Part shown: in pieces, positions 10,640-22,070 of the stretch
Layout: the number at the start of each line of letters is the position of its first letter
Numbering within the stretch: position 1 is the first letter of the stretch
Source of the DNA: Polytrichum commune
Lineage: Eukaryota; Streptophyta; Polytrichopsida; Polytrichales; Polytrichaceae
Direction: 5' to 3'
Assembly (NCBI GenBank): GCA_950295325.1
Contig: OX485804.1
Coordinates: 65,760,033 to 65,820,032, forward strand
DNA: 60,000 nt
Translations under genes and position numbers: made by a program
The notes under the pieces: generated by a model
Told to the model about the DNA's origin: nothing
What the model saw: only the letters and a program-made list of their open reading frames with translations
Databases searched by the model: none

Positions 10640-13080
10640 GATAGGTTTTTAGATTGGGTTCCAATTAAGAAAACCACACAGGGAAGGCCAAATGAGTGTC
10701 AGGGGTTGCATCTAGGGATCACCATTGAGTTAATTGATAGATTACAAGAGAATTAAGATGTATTTAGGACAACAAACACAGGGAAAAAGACTTCTAGAGT
10801 GAGTTTTAGGATTGATTTAATTAAGGTTGAGGGTCACTCACAGCAGTACATGCAATTGATCAGTCACTCCCTCACAACCCACCCTCATCAGTAACATCAC
10901 TCTTATAATGTGTTTTGCAATTCAGGGAGTCACAGCTCAGCCATAGACATTTAAGTACGCCATAGTCTCAGAAACCCAAGGCAAAAACTCCTTGAGGTGA
11001 ACCATAGTCTCTTCAGTAAAGTAGCCAAGTATCAAAAGGCCACACCACAGTTAGTAAGGATATCATGTTCCCAATTGACTCCTCCTATGGTTAAGTGATG
11101 GATTTAATTAAATTAGATATAGACCACAGTAATGAATTATTTCCTTAGTCAGTTTTAGACTTAACACTATCTCAGTGGAATTGAATGCATTAAAATAAAT
11201 TATTAAAATTAACAAAAGTCTAACGTGTGACAGTAACCTAGTGACCGAGGCTAGAACCGAACCGAACAGAGCCAGGACCGTAAGAGTCTAATCGCAGGAC
11301 CATAGTCTACACAGCACGGCCATAGTCTAGTCACCAGTAACAGTCACAAGTAACCAGTATCAAGTCACGTCTTATAGAGAGGGCCATAGTCTTAGTATCC
11401 AGTAACCAGTAACAAGTAGCCAGTCACTAGTAACCAAGTCAGCGTCAAGTTCTCGAAGGTGATGCTGGCCACTCCTCCTTTTATGCTTGCCTTTGAGTGC
11501 TCCCCCTAACAATATGGGTTAAAGGCGGCTTAGCTCTCCCACGCGACTCCTCCTTCGGTCTTCACGCACGTGCAGCTCCTTCTCTCCTCCTTACAGGAAC
11601 GGCGATTCCACTTCACAGCTTCGCAGATTCAATTCACCTACCCCTTCTCAAGGTGGTGACTGTTACTAAAATTTAACACACTCCATTGCCGCAAGCAGTC
11701 AGAACTTCATCGAATCCCACTTACTCGGCACTTAATTCATAAACAGTTTCCATTAATAAATCATTACTCTGTAGACATAATTTTGCTCCCTGCTTAGAGT
11801 TACACACCAACTTTGTGCTCCCCGGTGTTTTCTTTCACTCAATTAGCAACTTAGCCGAAGTGAGTCTGCTCTCGGGAAATTCAATTTCTAAATTGCTTCT
11901 ACCCTGAATTCGTTTCGAGTAAGCTCCGCTGTTCTCTCTTTTGACTGATAAGTTTTCAACACTGAATCCTGATTCGGATAGAGAATCAGATGTCAATCAT
12001 TCACGACAACTTAACTACATCCATCACCACTCTGAGGGAAAAGAGGATTGCTCACAGAATTATGGTCTTACTCTTTAAATGACACACTCCTCTCCTCAGA
12101 TAGCCAGTCACAAGTAGTTATTTAGTTTGGAATCTCTTCATCAAGATTACTGAAATTAAGGCATAGAGTTGTCCTCAAAGGAATTTCACATTCCTATTTC
12201 GCGTCACACATATAAATAATCTCAAGGGATTTATGATGATCAAAATGCTTCACGCCTTCGATCTCGGACAATCACAAGACAAGGGGAAGAAGAAATCGCT
12301 CCTTTCACAGGTTTTCCAGTTCGACTTGCAGTTCTATAAGAATTTCCGAAGAGATAACAAATTGTTTCTCCGATGTCCAGCACAACTTCACATCAGGTAG
12401 ATGAAGACTAATCCAACCAATTCACATGGCCGAATACACACATAAAGAATGAACTTCACATTCACTCTATTATGACATGACAAGTTCCCAATTCAGACTT
12501 GCATATCAATTACGGGTTTCACACTTCTTTACTCGACTTTCAACAATGAAAATTACACAACAATTATCTTACTCCCTTCACATGAGAAAGGTAATACACT
12601 GCTTTCCCGATCCTTCACGAACCAGAAAATGACTCTTTGACTTAATTGATTCACAACAACAACACAAACAACACATCACCATTTCGATTTACTCACACAC
12701 AGTTGATAAGACAGCTTCACGCTGTAATATTATATTAAGAAGAGTAAGATGTACATCACAAAGGGCTTCACACCCAAGCGAAAAGCACTCAAAAAACGAC
12801 AAAGCAAGGGAGGCTCTCTTCTCGAGAGGAACTCCCTTTCTCCTCTCCCTCTTCTCCTCTATATCCCCTAAATTAACTACCTCGTCTCTTGGAATCAGAT
12901 TTCATAAGGCTCTTCGACTTGGTCACATGTCTATTGCCCTACCCAAAAGACTCTTCCTCTTGGGATCTGTTTCATATGAACTAAATGTTTCACCCTTAGC
13001 TCATTTCGGATAATTGGTCACTAATGATTTACTTTAACGTCCATTTCACATTCTGAGTGCCAATATGAATTCACATCCTA
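10640..13080. other. Unassigned low-complexity-flavoured stretch
   Basis: No gene is recognised. CCATAGTCT occurs at least five times between 10960 and 11390, mixed with short GTAACCAGT / AGTCACAAGT phrases (about 11320-11440). Homopolymer-like TTCACA phrases are frequent at 11990-12720. This is probably decayed repetitive DNA 3' of the LINE that follows on the minus strand. Confidence 0.4.
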
Positions 13081-14300
13081 TCAAAATTCTAAAATGACTA
13101 TTCTGAGACCAAAAAGTTGTACCACATTACCCAACATAGCTTGCACGTACGGACCCACCCCGTTATTCATATTGCCTATCATCTTAACATTTTCGCATCC
13201 TTCAAAGTCATCATTGCGGATAGCTACCTTAAATGTACCGTCCACCGTTATCCTCACTCCAATGGCCTGATAAGCGTGATGTAAAAACGCAATATAGATG
13301 CGTCCCTTACCTTTACTGCATGTTCTCATCTTTCTTCGTACTTTCGGGTCCGTCTGGGTAGGCTTCCAGTACGCAAGACCCTTCGTTTGCGTGTTTACAT
13401 CCCGCACCAGATTTCTGTAAATTACGTCTCAGTCCATGAAAATTTTACTACGCGGGCCCTATGGTATTCCGGCGACTATTCGCGCTTCCTCCACCATATA
13501 CTTAAACATCGTTTTCACTTGTGGATCCAAATTATTAACAAAGACGTAAGTTGTGTTTACTAACATTGAATCCCTTATTATCCTGAAGTTGGGTAATCTC
13601 AGGCCGAGATGGTCCGTACTCATCTTGAACTGCCGCTTCCTCCCTCGTTTCGTCGGCCATGCTAAAATCCTTTGCACTGCTCCGTGTTGGATACTGATTG
13701 TTTCATCCATGATGTAGTTAGGCGGCAAGTTCATTAGGCATAGGATCTCGATTAGTGGCCGAGCTGCTTGTGACAGGAAGTCCATCTTCCCTGCGTAGTG
13801 GAGTTTTTGGATTCGCGGCGTATCTAGTTGGGCCACCCTCGCCTTATACGTGGTGAAGGCCCGTTTTCCTTTATGAGCCTTCCGACTTTTTTCATTCGGC
13901 CCGCGAGACAAGGTCGGCTTCTAGTTAGTTTTCGCGGAAGCGGAGGCCTTGTGCTCTCCTAAGTACTTGAACGCTTCCGATCCCTCCAACTGCGGGATTG
14001 CTTCGCCATACAAAGTGAAGTTTTCTAAGGTGAGTTACTCCCCTCTGCCTCGTACAAAATCGCGTCCCCAATACGCGCATTTGTGGATCCCGAACTTCAT
14101 CCTTGCCTAGTCCGCGAATTCACTCTGGATTTCGGCCATCTTCCGAATATCTTCCTCCGTGTCGGCTATACGGACTTCATCGTCCATATAGTCCATTATA
14201 GAAAAATGAATCACGGTTTTTAAATGGACCGGTTTAGACTAGGACAAGACCTTGAGGAAACACTTAAATTCTAACGTGCATCTATAGAGGCTGTTTGTAT
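13081..14300 (-). pseudogene. Decayed non-LTR retrotransposon (LINE) reverse transcriptase
   Basis: One minus-strand frame runs from about 14300 to 13081. It starts YRCTLEFKCFLKVL, passes HFSIMDYMDDEVRIADTEED with the catalytic YMDD box at 14179-14193, continues KFGIHKCAYWGRDF and EAFKYLGEHK (the YLG motif after the palm), and then the thumb/connection region (ILAWPTKRGRKRQF, LGLRLPNFRIIRDS). From the family, this is the palm and thumb of the LINE enzyme that copies RNA at a nicked target. Six in-frame stops interrupt it (TAG at the S-S, D-A, N-K and P-G junctions, TAA after RGRGE, TGA after FMD), yet the frame is otherwise kept over 1.1 kb, so decay is by point mutation and fairly recent. 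The N-terminal endonuclease was not found. Confidence 0.8.
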
Positions 14301-14572
14301 AGGCTTGGATGCTAGATTTATAGATAATGATTTTATTTCATGTTTTAAAATCCTAAATCCTACTAACATGCCTTGAAGACAAATGAGATTTTTAAAATTG
14401 GGAGGTGACTGAATTAGAATTATTACTAGCTCACTATGCGCATAATGGCTACTAAGAAGATTTAAATTTTTCTTTTCTTATCAATGTAATGGCTTGTAAG
14501 CGTGGGTTTTTAGCTTTCACACTACAGGCCACCATTGAATAGGGGGATAAGACTTGTAGAGACTTATGATGC

Positions 14573-14938
14573 ATAATCACATGGAATCATTGTTTGCAAA
14601 TCCGGTATCCTCATTTGCTTGTCCTTGCTGATGTGGCTAGAGTATAATGTGTATCAACAACCACTTATGAGAGATGCTTTAGTGTCTAAAATTTAATCAA
14701 AACACGAGTGAAAAATAGACTTGGAAATAAAAATTTAGAAGCTGTGCTTAGAATTGCTTTGGAGGGACCAGATGAGAACTTTGATAATATCATTGAAGAA
14801 ACAATTTTTTTGTGGAAAATCGGAATCAAGTACTGGTTCTTATATGCTAATCCTATACATAATGTGTCTTCCCCAAATAATGTATCTTCTTCAGTAACTT
14901 CAATTGTGTTTTCTAATTATGAGGATACCGATGTTTAA
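14573..14938 (+). pseudogene. hAT transposase C-terminal dimerisation region (fragment)
   Basis: A single plus-strand frame reads TWNHCLQIRYPHLLVLADVA, then VSTTTYERCFSV, NLIKTRVKNRL, NLEAVLRIALEGP and a tail to a TAA at 14936-14938. This is the hallmark end of hAT transposases (S/T..CERxFS...IKTxxRNRL...RIxLEGP), where the hydrophobic helices mediate dimerisation. Two in-frame TAA codons, after RV and after CFSV, sit where Gln is usual (QN-IKT), matching CAA-to-TAA change. No upstream DDE domain or terminal repeats were found, so this is a truncated relic. Confidence 0.75.
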
Positions 14939-16077
14939 AGGTTGCATGTATTGTTATACTAACCAACCTCTAAAAAATGTATGAACCCTTTTTGGATCTA
15001 CACATTTTTCAAAGGCTAAATCCTTGGCCCCAAGTTGGTGGGGGCTTGGGAAGGTTCAAATTCTTCCAAGGATACTTGGAATTTCTATCAACACAAAATC
15101 ACCCCCTTAAAAGCATATCACCATTTTTTTTTAATTTAAAAAAAAAATCCGACATACAGTACAAAACTTCGGAAACATACCGAAGTGAAATTCAGAAAGT
15201 CGGAATATTAATAAATGGTAAAGGTAAATCTCATAATTTAACCAAGAATAAAAATTGGATATAGGTAGCTTCCGGGTTAAAAAAATAAAAAATCCGAACA
15301 TCTTTGTAAAAGGTCAGAAATGTACCGATTTTTGTATAGAACTCCCTGGACTGTGCTATAGAGGGCTCTCTACTACAACCAAAAATAATGATTTCCTCAA
15401 ATTTTGCAACGTGTCATTTCTAAATTGACTAAAATATACTTTCATTCCATACGGAAACTACATTCCGGCACTACACTGATTATCTCAATCAGTGCGTGTT
15501 ACTATTCGTATGTTTTGCAATGGTATAACTAGTTAATAAGAATGTAATGTTTTACCAAGCAAAACCATTTATGATTTATAACATCCGAACAACCTATTGA
15601 ACATTCATCAGTAAAAAAATTGACCTTCTGAGTACGACAATATTGCACTATGTACACTAACTCCACAAAGTAACACACACTAATTGGGATAAATCGGTGT
15701 AGCAAGATGAAATAGAACGTCCTCTCAATTATCAAACTCCCATATAATGGCAAAGTAAGCTTAAGTGGCATCAATTGTAGTTGCAAAGGGGGTTGCCAAG
15801 CACAAGTGACTTTACTTCAGCACACTGAGCTGCGGAAGCTTGTCGACTGATGTGGCCAGTGGCCACTCCACTGGTTAACATGCGGAAGGGATGAAGGGAT
15901 TACAGAAGGTACCACAAGCTCCTATTATTAGGCCATGCAACAAGGAGGCCTGAACTAGCCCACAAGTGACCCTGAACAGGAAACCCACAACATTCAATCA
16001 CAAGCTTCCCAAGTGGCACACTCCGTTCGCTGTGCATCACCGTCACTTGAAGTGCTCTAAGTCTATGATCGAGGAGA

Positions 16078-16292
16078 ACCGGCACTTAGTTACAGATGAA
16101 CCGGTTGAGTTTAAGAAATAACCGGTTGAAGTTCAAGACTGCAGGAAAATTACCGATCATTTTAGAGGAATCTATAGAATATACTCCAATTTGATAAAGA
16201 AAACCCAAAGGATGTCAACATGTAACCGGTTGGACTTGCAAGCACTAGGATCTCAACTGATTATGCCCAAAAATCTCCCCGATCGCTGCTCT
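16078..16292 (+). repeat. Dispersed 210-bp repeat with AACCGGTT motifs, inverted copy at 42205-42415
   Basis: This block contains AACCGGTT-like motifs at four spots and runs from GAGAACCGGCA to ATTATGCCCAAAAATCTCC. The minus strand of 42205-42415 carries the same block at roughly 85-90 percent identity by eye. In the second copy it is embedded in the integrase region of a copia element. The last 30 bases (ATGCCCAAAAATCTCC..GATC.CTGC) are copia coding sequence in the other copy, so both probably derive from one rearranged copia lineage. Confidence 0.7.
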
Positions 16293-16349
16293 AAGTGCTC
16301 TCACATGTGCAACATTGTTGCCGGGCACTTGTCTCCTCTTCTCAAGATG

Positions 16350-16650
16350 TACATAGAGTAGAGGCACCCATAACCAATTGCTTAAGAGATTTTGCGCAAG
16401 TTCTGGAGAAGTATGAGGTGGTGCAAATTGTTCCTGTGTAGGAAGTTAAAAATTAGGAGGACTGGAATTTTTTGGGTAATTTTATTCCATAAATTGAAAG
16501 TACTGTGAATTTATTGAAGCCCAAACGTAATACCAATGTCTAGAGTTTGCCATAACCGCTCATTAATCCTCACTTTAGCACTCAAAACCAGGACATGTGT
16601 CATGGCACTATTGGTTATGGCATGATCAAAATTCAACCCAACTTGATGGA
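16350..16650 (+). repeat. Dispersed 300-bp repeat, second copy at about 23388-23700
   Basis: Both copies share GGCACCCATAACC.. / TGCACCCATAGCT.., then TTAAGAGATTTTG, GAGAAGTAT, AGGTGGTGC, GTCTAGAGT, CATAACC.CTCAT and CCTCACTTTAG, in the same order and orientation. Divergence is high (perhaps 25-30 percent), so this is an old family. Confidence 0.65.
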
Positions 16651-17845
16651 GTCGGATGCTTGAAAAGTTGTGCATGGAGACTGAGATTTAGCTGGAGCTC
16701 CTAGCATCTCATTGTTATATAATGAGGGCCCACGTCACTCGGTGATGTTATGGATTGATGTTATCAATTCTCATGACTTGAGATCATCAGAATTTGAAGT
16801 TTAAAATTATGTACTAGAGAAGGTTGGCCTTACGCAGAATATAACAAGGGACTTGCATGAATTGTTCTTTCTTTTTTTCATGTATTTTCAATTAAATTCT
16901 CACCATTGTGTCAAGTATTGACACCAATTTCTTAATAAAATTAATTGGCACCATCAAATAACCTGGTAATTTGACTTGCTCTTTGAGAGGAAAGAAGGGA
17001 TTATCACATACGAGCATTAATACTCATCCATCCAACATAAAAACGTGAAAGTTTGTGGCCTATTCATCTCAAATATCTTGATTAGACAGATTGTGGGTCT
17101 TTGAAGCTAATTACGGGTGTCCAAACTACTAAGATAGTCATTTTTGGGCTGCATACTATTTCAGGGCCTTTAAGTTGGATAAAGAGAGGTCCGATTGTAT
17201 GGGATAATCCTCTCTCCCCATGCCCAAGAGTACTCATGGCACCTATAACAGGGAAGTTCAAAATAATTCACTCCAGACAACCTGTCAAGGTTTCTAGTAC
17301 CTTTTAGCGTGAACGAAATTGATGCGAATGAAGCTGGTCACCCTCTCTTTGCCCTATTTACACTCGTCTTCCAACTTCTGCAATTCGACAATGTACCTAT
17401 TCAACTCTAAATTATAAGTTGTATGCTACTTATTTATAGGACAAGTACAAAGCAAGTCCATCTTGAATGGAAAGATAAATGCGAGTCTGCCTTCAAGCCC
17501 CGAGAAATATTCAATGTAGATGTATTCAGTGTGAAGTAGGTAAACAGAAGCACATTGCAGGCTCATAACTCCCTGTGCAAAAGCTTCACCCCAACAGAAA
17601 ACTTATAGAATCTCAATTCAAATACTTATAACACGAAACAAGTCCCAAACAATCATCATGCTTCCAGTTTTGAATTACATCTTAGCGGCTCCAAACCAGG
17701 TCCTAAAGATGAGTTGACAGATATCTTAGTCTGCGTTGACGCAATTTTAAGGCAGAAATCTGATGCATAGGTACAAGTAGGGATTTCCTGGGAGGATGAA
17801 TAGCTGGCAATCTGTGGGCGTGCCAACTTCCTGTGCATGACATCG

Positions 17846-17945
17846 CACATGACTGCCGCATAAATTAACCACATGGAGACCCTCTCTCCGCATGAGTGCC
17901 ACATGAGTACCCTCCGTCCGCATGAGTGCCGTATAAATTAGCCTC
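17846..17945. repeat. Imperfect duplication upstream of ferritin gene, containing a TATA-like box
   Basis: CTGCCGCATAAATTAACC and GTGCCGTATAAATTAGCC bracket two copies of CCGCATGAGTGCC. The downstream GTATAAATTA (about 17930) is a plausible TATA box for the ferritin transcript, because pyrimidine-rich leader-like sequence follows. This is an inference. Confidence 0.4.
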
Positions 17946-18085
17946 CTGGGTTTGAGCTCAAAACCATTGCCTTTCTCCTCAACTTGATTACTACCACTTT
18001 TCTCTTCAGCTCACAAGACTAATATATAATATCTGTCTTCCCTCATAGCTAGGTGAGCATGTACTATGCTTTAATGTGGGCATAC

Positions 18086-18235
18086 AAATCTCTTCAAACT
18101 CGCATTGGTTGCAATTGTACGTGGATTGTGCATTAAAATCTCTTCAAACCTGTATTGGTTGCAATTGTACATGGATTGTGCACAGAAATCTCTTGAAACT
18201 TTCATAGGTTGAAATTAGTCACCGAGATCTATCGT
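18086..18235. repeat. Three tandem copies of a 50-bp unit upstream of ferritin
   Basis: AAATCTCTTCAAAC starts at 18086, 18136 and 18186, an exact 50-bp period. The body is CATTGGTTGCAATTGTAC followed by TGGATTGTGCA. The third copy is more diverged. It lies in the likely promoter or leader of the ferritin gene, about 300-450 bp before the start codon. Confidence 0.8.
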
Positions 18236-18296
18236 GTTAGTCCCAGGTTTCCCTTGCACTTGCCGATGTTTGGTAAAACTGTTTCAGTTTCTCGTG

Positions 18297-18373
18297 ATGC
18301 ATCTGTTGTCATCCATGACAGAAAGTGACCTTGATACAGATTGTTTGTGCATTGCTGAAATGAAGGTGACTCG
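18297..18373 (+). other. Possible upstream coding or 5' UTR exon of the ferritin gene
   Basis: A strong donor (CTCG|GTAAGT at 18374) and an acceptor (TATGTGCAG, exon from 18497) define a 123-bp intron. Joining them keeps the ferritin frame open upstream to an ATG at 18297, with other in-frame ATGs at 18315 and 18360. This would add 38 residues. The added peptide is not clearly transit-like and the ATG at 18534 has the better context, so it may simply be leader. Confidence 0.35.
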
Positions 18374-18533
18374 GTAAGTAATTTCGTGTGAGGGACAAGA
18401 TGAAAATTTTACCCTCATGGAATCATGCACCATTTAAGGACTTGAGAGTTAGTGTGTTTCTTTTTAGTTCACAAATAACTCTATTTGTATGTGCAGAGAT
18501 CTGCATTGTACACATACGTCACATATCTTCACG

Positions 18534-21170
18534 ATGGCAGCACACCTCGAGAATTTTCCTTCCATGGATGAGGTGAGGAACCTTCTGTGGCTTGACTGAT
18601 TGGAAAGCTAACTTGATGCTGAGGTGTTTATAGACTGTCTGTTTGATACGAAAAACAACAGCTTAAGGTAGATGGGTCTTAAATGGTGACTTCTTCCAAC
18701 CAGCTCACTTCTCCTAGGATATGAAACACATGAGTAATATAAGATGGTTAGCAATCCCAAGTTGAGACCGTAGCCACTTTCCTTACAGAATTTGGAGCTC
18801 ATATGTATTTCTTCTTTAGTATAAATGAGAACATTCTTGCGTACATCAAATAGGTACACAGGTCCCCGCAATTACGTTGATAATTGAGCCTCGAGTGGTT
18901 ATTTTAATTTGAGCACGCAGTCCAATCTGCTTTTTTAATATATTTTTTTGGTATCCGTTTTTGGAGACACACGTAACCACCATTTAAACTCTCAGGCATA
19001 GGTGTCTGATTATGAAAAGTAACCGATTAAGGGTCATCTACCTTAAGTACGAACACCTCCAGTCGGACGCAATGGCTTAGCCTGTGAAACGACAATTCAA
19101 TGTTACGTACATAAAAGATGATTCGGTAATTCTATGTTTGTAGTCGCACGTAATTAATTTGCTATGTTCGATACATTAAACTCGACTTGTGCACAGATCA
19201 AGAAGGAGGTGGAAATCATTCACAACGCCAAGATTGGCGATGTGAATGCTCCACTTGGGCGTCCTTCGGTGGCATCCCAGGAGGTCGATGAAGGTTTCAA
19301 CATGGCCATCACGTAAATCCCTAACCTTGCAACCTAATATTTATTACACTCATGCGCTGAGATTGGATGCACTCGGGTGCGAACTCGGTAATCATAATGG
19401 TGCGGATCGGCTTACAAACCTGCAAATGGCAATTGGCAGGTACCATCGCAACGCTGCCACATTGTTTACTGCGACGTCTGCATTCTTTGCTCGTGACAAC
19501 GTCGCCCTTCCGGGTGTGGCATTGAATTTCAAGGTAATTCATAAATTCTTCCAGTGATTCATCTCTAACATGTATTCTGATTTCTCAGGGTTTTGAAATC
19601 ACTTATAGTCCATTTCAATGGATTGATACTTTGTTATTTCATGGCTGGAACATGGCTGGAAATATGGGATTCACTTTGTTATTTCCAGCCATGTTACTTT
19701 GAGGAGCAACATGGCTGGAAATATGGGATTCACTTGAGGGGAATTATGTTAATACACCATTTGTGTCTGAACTAGAAAAGAGGTCCACTACATCTGTCGA
19801 AGGTTTGAGAACGAATTGTCTTAAGGGCTTTCTTGAAAGTAGGGGTCACCGTCCAAACACTTAAGAATGTAAATGAATATAAACATCCTCATAACACAGA
19901 AGCAGCTTTAAAACATCATGGCTATGCTATAGAGTACTTTAGCAGTTTCAAAACAGGTTCTAGCAGAACTGACACTACCAGGATACGTAAGTTTAAGTGA
20001 CACAGTCCATAATCACCAAAACGACATTGAGTCACATAAACCCTCTTCAAAGGGACATGTATATGTGACAATGACAATGATATGTCCCTTGCAAACCGGT
20101 CAATTTTGTTTCATTTTGGACCGTGGAATTACACCCATGTTTTTTTGGAAAGTGGTATATGGAGAATCGTTATTATAGAGCTTAGTACCGAATGTCCTTG
20201 TTCTAACCGCAGACAAGATCACCACTGTCAATGATGTTGTTGTGATTTGGGTGAACTGTCCACAGGTGCTTGCCCAAGTAGAGACGAACGATTCATGGAT
20301 GATAATAGATTTCATGAGCAAGCGTGGTGCGGTGGTGAATTTCGGTCCTACTGCCGCGCCACCATCTGACTGGATGACCTCCAAGGATGAATCCGATGTG
20401 GAGGTAGCATTCACTAAAGCTCTGGCCATCTTCAAGGTGAGCGTCACCACTGTCCCTATTTTCTAAGCAACTCGAATGAAGATTTATAGACTGCAAGCAT
20501 TATATCATAACTCAAAATTAGAATAAAGTATGTACTCTTATTATCATAGAATGTGAGTTGTATTGTGAAGTTGTTGCTGCTATTGTTACCAAGATGGTGT
20601 TTCCTTTATACATAGTCTACCATAAGAGTGCTGCATCGAACGGTATCTATGTAGATTTCAACAGGGTTTGGATGGATATGAACATCATGTGGCAGATTTA
20701 TTTCATACTATACTTCTTCCTTGTTCAACAAGAGAGTGTGCAGTTGCAAGATATTGAATACTGTTATATATATGTACATGTTTATAGGTGCAATACAAAA
20801 AGATGAACGACCACTTCCTCCTTGCTCAGAAGGCAGGAGATGCTCACGCTCAAGTCTTCATTGGCAACGGTCTCATTGCAGCGGTAAAAGAAAAAACCTT
20901 CTGAAGTTATTGAAAATATAATAATTGCCTGTGATATGGGTGAATCTGAATTGTAATTAAGAGCTGCATTATTGATTTAGTTTAGTCTGCTTAGATGTTT
21001 GTGTGACACTACTTTATGTGTGTGAAACTGTGCAGAGCGAAAAGATTCGTGTGGTGAGCCATTACTTGACCCATTTGAGGATGGTGGCAAACGACAAGCA
21101 TGCCATCAAGGAATTTGACCGTCGCCTGCCTTTCGAACTTGAGGATTATGCCATGGCAGCCTCTGTTTAA
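18534..21170 (+). CDS. Ferritin-family protein with degenerate ferroxidase centre (6 exons, 216 aa)
   Basis: Exons are 18534-18572, 19197-19312, 19440-19533, 20266-20436, 20788-20883 and 21036-21170. All have GT-AG borders and consistent phases, with stop TAA. The start ATG has a good context (ACGATGG). The protein follows plant ferritin throughout: MDEIKKEVE (the start of the mature plant protein), FFARDNVALPG at residues 67-77 (family F-D-R-D-N-V-A-L-K-G), KRGA at 102-105, SDW at 117-119, EKIRVVSHYLTHLR at 174-187, and KEFDRRL near the end. Ferritins form 24-mer cages that oxidise and store iron. By ungapped alignment with animal H chain the iron ligands are mostly lost: Glu27 is His54 and His65 is Asp92, while Glu62 (Glu89) and Glu107 (Glu129) remain; Gln141 is Lys175. 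No plastid transit peptide precedes the start. It may be a structural or light-chain-like subunit, or a divergent paralogue. Confidence 0.8.
19645..19740. repeat. Repeat with inverted arm in ferritin intron 3
   Basis: AACATGGCTGGAAATATGGG recurs twice about 60 bp apart, and between the copies lies TTTCCAGCCATGTT, the inverse of its first part. The transcript could fold locally here. Confidence 0.7.
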
Positions 21171-21719
21171 TCAACCATCCCTTCCAGGTTATCAGTTACT
21201 TCGAACCTTAAATTGTCAACACTTGGGCAGCTATTAATAACCAAGCGTATGAATCGATTATTAAGTGAATTCTGCAGTAAAGTTTCAGTGAAAGAACACT
21301 AAATATGATATTTAGTGTTATATGGTATTTTTTGTCACTATGCTAACTTTTCAGATGATGGTTCTTATGAATATGTGAACAAATGTTGTCATGGATGATG
21401 GATGCATGAGTTTATCCATTGGCCAAAACCATACCTTCTCTTGTCAGCAACTTGTGATGAAATATTGTCATGGATGATTGAAATTTGGGTGATAAAACCA
21501 CTTGGTAAGTGACAGTAATTGCAACACTGTGAATCTAAAATGCCCTCAAAATTTTACAAGGAATGACAAGTAATGTTGGATTAACATTTAGTGTTGATGA
21601 TACTACACCACGGTATACAATTAGAATGGAGCCAGACAATTAGATTTGTTGATACTGTATATCATATTTAGTGTAGTGTTATTAACATGGTAACAATCAA
21701 TTGCCTTTTACTGTAGGTT

Positions 21720-22070
21720 GCAAATTGGCACTGGTCTGCGGGCAATGATGTACCAGACTCATCAGTTCGATTACAACAAAAGTGCAGGCGACTCCATGCG
21801 TGCGCGTGCAACATTCAACAACTCTCTAAAGTGAATGCTTTGGTTTGTGGATAAAGTTTTGCCTTGTCAATGTCAAGGAGGAGAGTGTAGTTGTGGTAAT
21901 GTACATGAGTATTGTCTGTTGTAAATGGTGCTGACAGGGACAACTACTTGGAAAACTGCTGATATGAAGTATTAAACAAATGAGTAAGGTCAGAATGGGT
22001 TGTATGCAAAAATTCATCTTCCGGGTGTTACCTTGATGATATATAAATAAAGAGTACTTCTTTCACTGTA
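21720..22070 (+). other. Terminal exon of ferritin transcript with an in-phase open frame
   Basis: An acceptor (TTTACTGTAG) starts a segment ending near a polyadenylation signal AATAAA at 22046-22051. A donor-like CTTCCAG|GTTATC lies at 21188, 18 nt after the ferritin stop. Splicing these places the segment in the same frame as ferritin, open for 39 codons (LQIGTGLRAMMYQTHQFDYN..., ending NNSLK) to a TGA at 21832-21834. With the standard code it is 3' UTR, but it looks coding, so the TAA at 21168 may be a recent nonsense change or an alternative stop. Confidence 0.45.
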
